This document shows, piece after piece, positions 1-5,144 of a stretch of DNA of 6,380 bases; the first letter of the stretch is position 1, and each line of letters opens with the position of its first letter. This DNA comes from JAXGXJ01 sp040772905 (GTDB taxonomy: Bacteria; Actinomycetota; Thermoleophilia; RBG-16-64-13). Position numbers and translations under genes: made by a program. The notes under the pieces were generated by a model. That model was not told where the DNA came from. It ran no database searches and saw nothing but the letters and a program-made list of their open reading frames with translations. The DNA lies in the NCBI GenBank assembly GCA_040772905.1, contig JAXGXJ010000021.1, positions 1 through 6,380 on the forward strand, read 5' to 3'.

Positions 1-41
1 CCCGGCGGACTTCGGCACTACTACCGACCGACGGCCGCGGG

Positions 42-572
42 TCAGGCGTCGGCGCGGCCCCAGCCGCCGTCGCTCTTGAACGTCTCCTCAGCGGATTCGC
101 GAGCCGCGTCGGAGGTCTGGGCAGGCATGTCGCACACCGGCTCTTCAGGCGGCACCGGCGGGTACGACTGGCGGGCGGCGGAGGTGACGTCTTCCGGGCC
201 ACGCTGCCACACGTCATCCGCCGCGACGGCCGCCGGCGCAGCTTCGGGTTCGGCCGCTGCCTCAGGCTCACCGGCGGCACGAGCCGCCTTCTCCTCGGCC
301 GCCGCCTGAGCTTTCGCAGCCGCCTCGGCGCGGACTTGGTTCAGTTGGTCTTCCAGCCGGGACAGTTCGTCCAGGTACTTCTGGCGCTCGGCCTGGTCCA
401 CGTCGCGACCCCGATAGAAGTCGAACACCAGATACCCGAGCTTCTTGGCGTAGCCGTCCATCTGGAACTCCAGCTGCAGTTCTCCGGCCTTCGCCTTGCC
501 CTTGTCGATAGCCCTCTCGGCTTCCTTCACAGCCCGTTCAGCGCCGGCGCTCAACTTGTCCATGAGACCCAT
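42..572 (-). CDS. Small coiled-coil protein with Ala/Glu/Pro-rich tail, function unknown
   Basis: A 176-residue protein I cannot assign to a named family. The start is ATG at 570-572, preceded on the minus strand by GGGAGG (581-586) at 8 bases. An in-frame ATG three codons later has no well-placed ribosome site. Residues 1-35 are an amphipathic Lys/Ala/Glu-rich helix. Residues 36-58 hold a more ordered segment (GYAKKLGYLVFDFYRGRD). Residues 58-100 look like a coiled coil, with heptad-like Leu spacing in LDELSRLEDQLNQVRAEAA. Residues 100-120 are almost all Ala, Glu and Pro, and 121-176 are probably disordered. There is no signal peptide or membrane span. The general plan, starting 'MGLMDKL', recalls short actinobacterial and coriobacterial proteins that often end in a zinc ribbon. 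Here only one Cys (C147) is present, so no zinc ribbon can form. It is transcribed divergently from the DUF1015 gene. Reading-frame and ribosome-site support is good; the function is unknown. Confidence 0.82.
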   Translation of the reverse strand: MGLMDKLSAGAERAVKEAERAIDKGKAKAGELQLEFQMDGYAKKLGYLVFDFYRGRDVDQAERQKYLDELSRLEDQLNQVRAEAAAKAQAAAEEKAARAAGEPEAAAEPEAAPAAVAADDVWQRGPEDVTSAARQSYPPVPPEEPVCDMPAQTSDAARESAEETFKSDGGWGRADA

Positions 573-638
573 ATGCCAAACCTCCCGTCGATCGTCCGGC
601 CGCAGCCGGCGAGCTTGCCGTCCGCCTCTCCTCTACCC

Positions 639-667
639 AATCTAGCCGCTCACCAGTCGCGCCGCAA
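639..667 (-). promoter_or_regulatory. Possible sigma-70-type promoter for the coiled-coil gene
   Basis: On the minus strand TTGCGG (662-667) lies 17 bases upstream of TAGATT (639-644). Each box is a partial match to TTGACA and TATAAT, and the spacing is ideal. The -10 box ends about 66 bases before the ATG of the 42-572 gene. The match is weak in GC-rich DNA, so this is only a candidate. Confidence 0.28.
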
Positions 668-717
668 CGCTCCCCGCCATCGCCGCAACCCCGCGCGACA
701 GCCGCCCACCGACCCGG

Positions 718-726
718 TGCTATCAT
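718..726 (+). promoter_or_regulatory. Extended -10 promoter candidate for the DUF1015-SDR operon
   Basis: TGC followed by TATCAT (TG at 718-719, hexamer at 721-726) fits an extended -10 element, with one mismatch to TATAAT. It stands out in otherwise AT-poor sequence. It lies 36 bases before the TTG start at 763 and would give a 5' leader of about 30 bases. I see no convincing -35 box at 16-18 bases; the nearest is GCGACA at 695-700, 20 bases away. Extended -10 promoters tolerate a poor -35. Confidence 0.42.
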
Positions 727-750
727 TTCCAGTCAGCAGGCCCACCCTCC

Positions 751-756
751 AAGGAG
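751..756 (+). promoter_or_regulatory. Ribosome binding site fixing a TTG start
   Basis: AAGGAG lies 6 bases upstream of TTG at 763-765. This sets the start of the DUF1015 protein at a TTG codon. The protein then begins MHTVVPFRAW, just before the conserved family N-terminus. Confidence 0.75.
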
Positions 757-762
757 CGTCTA

Positions 763-2154
763 TTGCACACGGTCGTGCCTTTTCGCGCCTGGCGCTACGA
801 CAGTAGACGGGCAGGTGACCTGGAGCGCCTCATCGCTCCTCCCTACGATGTCATAGGGCCTGAACTCCAGTCCCGACTCTATGCCCGCAGCCGCTATAAC
901 GTGGTCCGCATCGACTTGGGGATGACCACCCCCTCCGACAACGACTGCGACAACCAATACACCCGAGCCGCCTTCCAGCTGTCAGAGTGGAAGGAGACAG
1001 GGGTGTTGACGCGCGACCCAGAGCCATCGCTCACCTTCGTGGAGGAGACCTTTACAGGTCCGGACGGCAGGCGCAGCACGCGCCGTGGTTTCTTGGCACT
1101 GGTGCGTCTGCACGACTTCGCCGACGGCGTCATCCTGCCTCATGAGCAGACCCTCTCCGGGCCGAAGGAGGACCGGTTCCGGCTGATGGTGAGCACCGAG
1201 ATGAGCCTGAGCCCCGTCTTCCTGCTCTACGATCTCCCCGGGGACGACATCACCGCCGCCTGGCAGGCCGGACCCGGCGCGGGAGAGCCCCAAGTCGCCG
1301 TGGCCGATCCCGAGGGAGGCGCGGAGGCCACCGTCACCCGTCTCTGGCGCACCAGCGACACGCGGTTGCTGGGGCTGGCGGCTCAGATGCTCCAAGACGC
1401 CACCTTCATCATCGCCGACGGGCACCATCGCTACGAGACCGCGCTCCGCTACGAGAGGCACCGTGACGACCTGGCGACAGAAGCCGGGCTGGACAGCCAA
1501 GAGCCGACCTGCGACGAAGAGCCCGGGGTACCGGCCTACCGCTATGCGCTGGCCTATTTCAGCAACATGGCCGATCCCGGGCTGGCCATCTACGGCACCC
1601 ATCGCCTGGTGTCGGGCGTGGACCCGGCTTTGTTGGCGGCACTGCCCCAGAAGCTGGCCGCGACCTTCACCGTCGAGAGACTCACGCCGGAAGACGCTCC
1701 GACCACCGCGCAGACCGCCGCCGAGGCCATCGCCGCGTATCTGCAGGCCAACCCGCGGAAGGCGTTCGGTCTCTGGGGCCGGGACCTCGAGGGGGCCTGG
1801 GGCCTGCGCCTGGCGCATCCGGCCGCGGTCGACGACGCCGTGCCCGACCACAGCCAGGCGTATCGCGAGCTTGACGTGACCATCCTGCAAAGTCTCGTGC
1901 TGGAGCAGGGGCTCGGCATCACCGCGGGCGACATGGTCGCCCAAAGACATGTGACCTTCTTCAAAGAACCGAACGATGCGTTCGAACGGCTGGACAGGGG
2001 TGAGTTCCAGGCCGGCTTCTTCATGAACCCCACCGGTCTGGATCAGATTCGACAGGTGGCACAGGCCGGTGAACGGATGCCTCAGAAGGCCACCTTCTTC
2101 TATCCCAAGCTGCCCACAGGATTGGTGTTCCACGATCTGAGCGGAGAGCTCTGA
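763..2154 (+). CDS. DUF1015 family protein (COG4198), possible ParB/Srx-like fold
   Basis: A 463-residue member of the DUF1015 family, which is usually a little over 400 residues, so this copy is full length. Conserved blocks appear in order: APPYDVI (25-31), RYNVVRIDL (44-52), ILPHEQTLSGPKEDR (124-138), ADGHHRYETAL (218-228), LDVTILQ (370-376) and, at the C-terminus, NPTGLDQIRQVAQAGERMPQ (422-441) followed by a YPKLPTGLVFH segment. These are family hallmarks. No signal peptide or membrane span is present, so it is cytoplasmic. Its biochemical role is not established. From general knowledge, family members in anaerobes are often encoded near serine-biosynthesis genes, and the DGHHR block resembles the nucleotide- or phosphate-binding box of ParB/sulfiredoxin-fold proteins, a fold that includes an archaeal free-serine kinase. 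A small-molecule kinase or nucleotide-binding role is therefore possible but unproven. No serA or serC is visible here. The start is TTG, and the SDR gene follows after 26 bases. Residues 165-190 and 236-257 look like variable insertions. Confidence 0.93.
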   Translation: MHTVVPFRAWRYDSRRAGDLERLIAPPYDVIGPELQSRLYARSRYNVVRIDLGMTTPSDNDCDNQYTRAAFQLSEWKETGVLTRDPEPSLTFVEETFTGPDGRRSTRRGFLALVRLHDFADGVILPHEQTLSGPKEDRFRLMVSTEMSLSPVFLLYDLPGDDITAAWQAGPGAGEPQVAVADPEGGAEATVTRLWRTSDTRLLGLAAQMLQDATFIIADGHHRYETALRYERHRDDLATEAGLDSQEPTCDEEPGVPAYRYALAYFSNMADPGLAIYGTHRLVSGVDPALLAALPQKLAATFTVERLTPEDAPTTAQTAAEAIAAYLQANPRKAFGLWGRDLEGAWGLRLAHPAAVDDAVPDHSQAYRELDVTILQSLVLEQGLGITAGDMVAQRHVTFFKEPNDAFERLDRGEFQAGFFMNPTGLDQIRQVAQAGERMPQKATFFYPKLPTGLVFHDLSGEL

Positions 2155-2180
2155 GCGACGTTTCGAGCCAAGGAGGAGCG

Positions 2181-2822
2181 ATGAGAGTTGCCCTGATAGG
2201 CGCGACAGGTTTCGTGGGTTCGCACATCCGTGAAGAACTGCTCAACCGCCGACACGACGTGACGGCCATCGTGCGCAACCCCGAGAAGCTGCCGGTGCGG
2301 ATGGGGCTGGTGGCCAAGAAGGCCGACGTGTTCGACGTGGACGGTCTGGTCTCGCTCCTGCAGGGACACGACGCCGTCATCAGCGCCTACGGTTTCGACA
2401 AGGCAGCCGATGACAAGTACCACAACATGGTGGGTGGCGCCGAGGCCATCATCGCGGCGGTCAAGAAGGCGGGCATCACCCGCCTACTGGTGGTGGGCGG
2501 CGCGGGCAGCCTGGAGGTGGCGCCCGGGCAGCAGGTCATCGACCAGCCCGACTTCCCCGAGGACTGGAGGCCCGGAGCCCTGGGCACGCGGGAATTCCTC
2601 TACAAGCTGCGCGAGGAGACGGACCTGGACTGGACCTTCCTCTGCCCGGCCAGCAACCTTTCCCCCGGTGAGCGCACGGGCAGCTTCCGTCTGGGAGGCG
2701 ATCAGCTGTTGGTGGACGAAAAAGGAGAGTGTCGCATCTCACTGCCCGACTACGCCGTCGCCATGGTGGACGAGCTGGAAGAGCCTCAGCACATCCGCCG
2801 CCGGTTCTGCGTGGCCTACTAG
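2181..2822 (+). CDS. NAD(P)-binding atypical SDR, YwnB/COG2910-like
   Basis: A 213-residue Rossmann-fold protein of the atypical short-chain dehydrogenase group (NAD(P)H-binding / NmrA-like), about the length of Bacillus YwnB. The nucleotide-binding loop GATGFVG is at residues 7-13 after strand MRVALI. R32 in IVRNPEKL lies where NADP-preferring members carry a basic residue. Further family blocks are GHDAVISAYG (62-71), RLLVVGGAGSLEVAPG (101-116), a DLDWTFLCPA strand-loop (148-157), PGERTGSFRLGGDQLLVD (162-179) and ISLPDYAVAMVDELE (186-200). The classical YxxxK catalytic pair is not evident, as is usual in this group, which may act as reductases, flavin reductases or redox sensors. The substrate is unknown. 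The ATG is preceded by AAGGAGGAG (2170-2178). It lies 26 bases after the DUF1015 stop, so the two are probably co-transcribed. The gene ends just before the convergent ymdB-like gene. Confidence 0.93.
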   Translation: MRVALIGATGFVGSHIREELLNRRHDVTAIVRNPEKLPVRMGLVAKKADVFDVDGLVSLLQGHDAVISAYGFDKAADDKYHNMVGGAEAIIAAVKKAGITRLLVVGGAGSLEVAPGQQVIDQPDFPEDWRPGALGTREFLYKLREETDLDWTFLCPASNLSPGERTGSFRLGGDQLLVDEKGECRISLPDYAVAMVDELEEPQHIRRRFCVAY

Positions 2823-2858
2823 TGCGGGAGTGACCGGTTTACCCTACCGGCCACGGGC

Positions 2859-2876
2859 GTCTCCCTGCCGGGAGAC
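2859..2876. terminator. GC-rich hairpin between convergent genes
   Basis: GTCTCCC (2859-2865), loop TGCC, GGGAGAC (2870-2876) form a perfect 7-bp stem. It lies in the 118-base gap between the stops of the SDR gene and the ymdB-like gene. There is no T-tract on either side, so it is not a canonical intrinsic terminator. The symmetric position between convergent genes suggests a bidirectional terminator or a 3'-end-protecting structure. Confidence 0.45.
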
Positions 2877-2940
2877 CGTCGGATGACGGGCGCCGGGCAG
2901 GCACCGACAGAGTGAGCGCCGACAACGCGGCGCCGTGGCC

Positions 2941-3717
2941 TCAGGCGTCGGCACTCACCTCGAACGGCTCGATGCGGAGCGCGCGCCCGTCGTCGCCGAA
3001 TTCCAGCGCCACGCCTTCCAACCATACGTTCTCCGAGGCGATCTCGAAGCGCACCGGCATCTGGGTGAGGAAGCGCTCCAGCACCAGCTCCTTCTTGACG
3101 CCGATCACCGAGTCGCGCGGTCCGCACATGCCTACGTCGCTCATGCAGGCGGTCCCGCCCGGGAGGATGCGCGCATCACCCGTGCGCACGTGCGTGTGCG
3201 TGCCCAGCACGGCACTCACCTTCCCGTCCAGATACCAACCCATGCCCACCTTCTCGCTGGTGGCTTCACCGTGCAGGTCCACCAAGACGTTGCGCACCCC
3301 GTGCAGTTGCTCCAGAGCCTCATCCACCACGGCGAAGGGAGAGCAGGCCGGCTTCAGGAACAGCTCCCCCAACAGGTTCACGACCCCCAGCCGCCCGGCA
3401 GGCGTGTCGACGATGGTCACGCCGCGCCCCGGGCTGGAGGACAGCAGGTTGTAGGGGCGGACGATGCGCGGGTGCTCGTCCAGATAGCGATAGATCTCGC
3501 GATGCTTGTAGACGTGGTTGCCGGTAGTGATGACGTCCACGCCCGCACGGAAGAGTTCGTCTGCGTGATTGGGCTTGATGCCCACGCCCGAAGTGGCGTT
3601 CTCGCCGTTGGCGACCACGGCATCGGCCTTGTGCAGCTTCCGTAACTCGGGAAGCTTGGCGGCCAGGAGGTCACGTCCGGGCTTGCCCACCACATCAGCG
3701 AAGAATAAGACGATCAC
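2941..3717 (-). CDS. ymdB: YmdB-family metallophosphoesterase (TIGR00282), cyclic-nucleotide phosphodiesterase
   Basis: A 258-residue protein, compared with 264 for Bacillus subtilis YmdB. That enzyme is a dinuclear-metal phosphodiesterase that hydrolyses 2',3'-cyclic nucleotides in vitro and affects biofilm and motility decisions. All the known metal ligands can be placed: D8 (FFADVVG), E39 and N40 (NGENATSG), N67 (TTGNHVY), H149 (DLHGEATSEK), and H174 and H176 (LGTHTHV). The general-acid histidine next to N67 is present (H68). The signature after the last ligands, ILPGGTACMSDVGMCGP (184-200), is also intact. The start is GTG at 3715-3717, chosen because GGAGGAG (3724-3730) lies 6 bases upstream and the protein begins MIVLFFADVVG exactly as the family does. 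A longer reading frame to an ATG at 3841-3843 adds 42 non-conserved residues and is rejected. It is cytoplasmic. It is not next to ribonuclease Y (rny), its common neighbour in Firmicutes, and appears to be transcribed alone. Confidence 0.96.
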   Translation of the reverse strand: MIVLFFADVVGKPGRDLLAAKLPELRKLHKADAVVANGENATSGVGIKPNHADELFRAGVDVITTGNHVYKHREIYRYLDEHPRIVRPYNLLSSSPGRGVTIVDTPAGRLGVVNLLGELFLKPACSPFAVVDEALEQLHGVRNVLVDLHGEATSEKVGMGWYLDGKVSAVLGTHTHVRTGDARILPGGTACMSDVGMCGPRDSVIGVKKELVLERFLTQMPVRFEIASENVWLEGVALEFGDDGRALRIEPFEVSADA

Positions 3718-3723
3718 GTAGCA

Positions 3724-3730
3724 CTCCTCC
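3724..3730 (-). promoter_or_regulatory. Ribosome binding site fixing a GTG start for ymdB
   Basis: On the minus strand GGAGGAG is followed by 6 bases and GTG (3717-3715). This places the start at the conserved N-terminus and excludes the longer upstream reading. Confidence 0.8.
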
Positions 3731-3751
3731 AGCCGGTTGCATGGAGTCGAG

Positions 3752-3779
3752 AGTGTACCCCACGCAAGCCGCGCGCCAA
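3752..3779 (-). promoter_or_regulatory. Sigma-70-type promoter candidate for ymdB
   Basis: On the minus strand TTGGCG (3774-3779) and TACACT (3752-3757) are separated by 16 bases. Each matches 4 of 6 consensus positions. The -10 box lies 34 bases before the GTG start, giving a short leader that includes the ribosome site. Confidence 0.42.
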
Positions 3780-3860
3780 CACCCATCCTTGGTCGCATGG
3801 ATACCGCTTGGCGGCCCTCCGTAGCCTCGGGGCACCATCCCACGAGAGAAGGAGGAAGTC

Positions 3861-5144
3861 ATGGACCATCCACGATGGCGCACCCGGCAAGGCAGAAGCC
3901 GTGCACCCGGCGAGGATCCGCCGCTCGGCGCCGTCATCCTGTTGCCGGCGCGCGCGAACCGGCGGCAACGTAGGCGCCGGTCGCTTCGTAGTCTGGCGGC
4001 ACCGTCCCGGACCATGTTCGCCTCCGGCCTGGCACTGAGTCTCTGCACCCTCGCGGCCTGCGCGCTATCGGTGCCAGGGTTCGTCCTGGGCGCGGAAGCT
4101 GCGCCGGCGCCACAGGCGGCCGTCGCCGACACGGTCGCCCCGGAGGTCTTCGGCGGCGGCCACGCCCCTGACGAAGAGCCTTCGGCCGGCGACCTCCTCG
4201 TCACTCTGCCCTGGGGAGACGGCCCAGGCCAAGTGGGGCTCCAGGCACCCGGCGAAGGTCTCAGCCGGGGTCCGGAAGCCGTCGCCCTCTCGCCCGATGG
4301 ACGCATCGCCGTGCTCGATTCGGTCAACCGCCGCCTGGTGCTGCTCGACCCGGAGGGTTCATACATCGGACAGGTCGCCCTGGACTTGGCTGAGCCTCGC
4401 TTCCTGGCGGTCGATGATGAACGGATCTACGTGGTCGATTGCGACGCCGACAGGCGCCTCTCGGCGCTCGATTGGAGCGGCGGCACAGTCGCCGATGTGG
4501 GCCTTCCCCGGTTCGACGACGTGGTGACCGCCCTCATCGCCACCAAACAGGGTCCGTGCGTGGAAGTGGCCCACGACTGCGCATACCTGGTGGATCTCAA
4601 GAGCAAAGTCGGCTCGGGCGCCAAGGTGCGCCAGTTGCCCGGTCGCCCGCTCGACAACGACGTGACCCGCGCCGCCCGAGCCGGCTTCACTCCCGGGAAA
4701 GGCCTGAGCCTGCGCATCTCGTCCGTGGATGCGGCAAGCGGGAAAGCCTCCACAGGTGACCAGCTGCAACCCGATCTCGCACCCGGCCGATCCATCGAGC
4801 ACCTTGTATCGCTGGACGGAGACGGCAGCGGAGGCCTCATCGTCGGCGCCCGCCTTGACCTGCCAGAAGACGCGTCAGACAACGCGGCGTCACATGCGGC
4901 GCCGCTGCTTCTCACCAAGCTGCAGGCCTCACCTAAGTCGAAGGGGGCACCGGGGCCGCTCTCCGCCGCCACCGCAGCGGTGTCAGCGGGGTCCTCACTG
5001 CTGCTGTCGGAGTCGTGCTACACCTACCTGGGCCAGCCCTACGTCGTCGCTCCCGACGGCAGAGTGATCCAACCCGTCGCGGACGAGACCGGATACAGCC
5101 TGCTGGTGCACGGCTTCGCCGACAGCCAGGAGGTGCGGGGATGA
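3861..5144 (+). CDS. Exported NHL/beta-propeller-like protein
   Basis: A 427-residue protein, not recognised as a named family. The start is ATG at 3861, preceded by AAGGAGG (3849-3855) at 5 bases. Residues 1-51 form an unusually long, very basic N-terminus (RRQRRRR at 34-40). A hydrophobic segment at about 52-77 follows. Two export outcomes are possible: a lipobox LAAC with Cys at 67, or type I cleavage after AEA (78-80); an uncleaved anchor is a third. Residues 81-110 are an Ala/Pro-rich linker. From about 133 the sequence is propeller-like. PEAVALSPDGRIAVLDSVNR (138-157) continuing into a LVLLDPEGSYIGQV segment is a good NHL-type repeat. A second, weaker one spans 178-212 (FLAVDDERIYVVD core). 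Less regular blades follow, with DGDGSGGLIVGA (319-330) and a C-terminal YVVAPDGRVIQPV unit (394-406). C233 and C240 could form a disulfide. NHL-type propellers usually bind proteins or ligands, so a scaffolding or binding role outside the membrane is inferred. Its stop overlaps the start of the next gene, implying a joint function. Confidence 0.85.
   Translation: MDHPRWRTRQGRSRAPGEDPPLGAVILLPARANRRQRRRRSLRSLAAPSRTMFASGLALSLCTLAACALSVPGFVLGAEAAPAPQAAVADTVAPEVFGGGHAPDEEPSAGDLLVTLPWGDGPGQVGLQAPGEGLSRGPEAVALSPDGRIAVLDSVNRRLVLLDPEGSYIGQVALDLAEPRFLAVDDERIYVVDCDADRRLSALDWSGGTVADVGLPRFDDVVTALIATKQGPCVEVAHDCAYLVDLKSKVGSGAKVRQLPGRPLDNDVTRAARAGFTPGKGLSLRISSVDAASGKASTGDQLQPDLAPGRSIEHLVSLDGDGSGGLIVGARLDLPEDASDNAASHAAPLLLTKLQASPKSKGAPGPLSAATAAVSAGSSLLLSESCYTYLGQPYVVAPDGRVIQPVADETGYSLLVHGFADSQEVRG
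5128..5133 (+). promoter_or_regulatory. Internal ribosome binding site at the ATGA overlap
   Basis: AGGAGG lies inside the last codons of the propeller gene, 7 bases before the ATG at 5141. It selects this ATG over upstream in-frame codons back to 5015. The ATGA at 5141-5144 joins start and stop, which is typical of translational coupling. Confidence 0.82.

Noticed and set aside
982..2133. 383-codon open frame on the minus strand
   Set aside because: It lies wholly antisense to the DUF1015 gene, whose family motifs are unmistakable. Long antisense frames are expected in GC-rich coding DNA. It has no ribosome site and no recognisable domain.
2935..3645. 236-codon open frame on the plus strand
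   Set aside because: It is antisense to the ymdB-like gene, whose metal ligands are all conserved. The His/Arg/Gln-rich peptide is a shadow.
3774..3813. Inverted repeat CGCCAA...TTGGCG in the ymdB/propeller divergent region as an operator
   Set aside because: The arms are only 6 bp, 28 bases apart, and one coincides with the -35 box. Chance is a sufficient explanation.
3741..3824. Short plus-strand frame starting ATGGAGTCG upstream of the propeller gene
   Set aside because: It encodes only about 27 codons, has no ribosome site, and overlaps the ymdB promoter region.
3718..3843. N-terminal extension of YmdB to an ATG at 3841-3843
   Set aside because: The added 42 residues are not family-like, and the GTG at 3717 has a strong ribosome site and matches the family N-terminus.
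3695..4366. 223-codon open frame on the minus strand
   Set aside because: It spans the ymdB start, the intergenic region and the 5' end of the propeller gene. Its composition (Arg, Ser, Pro, Gly) is typical of an out-of-frame GC-rich reading.
5015..5140. Upstream extension of the NlpC/P60-golvesin protein
   Set aside because: It would overlap the propeller gene heavily with an Arg-rich peptide. The ATG at 5141 has AGGAGG at 7 bases and begins a proper signal peptide.
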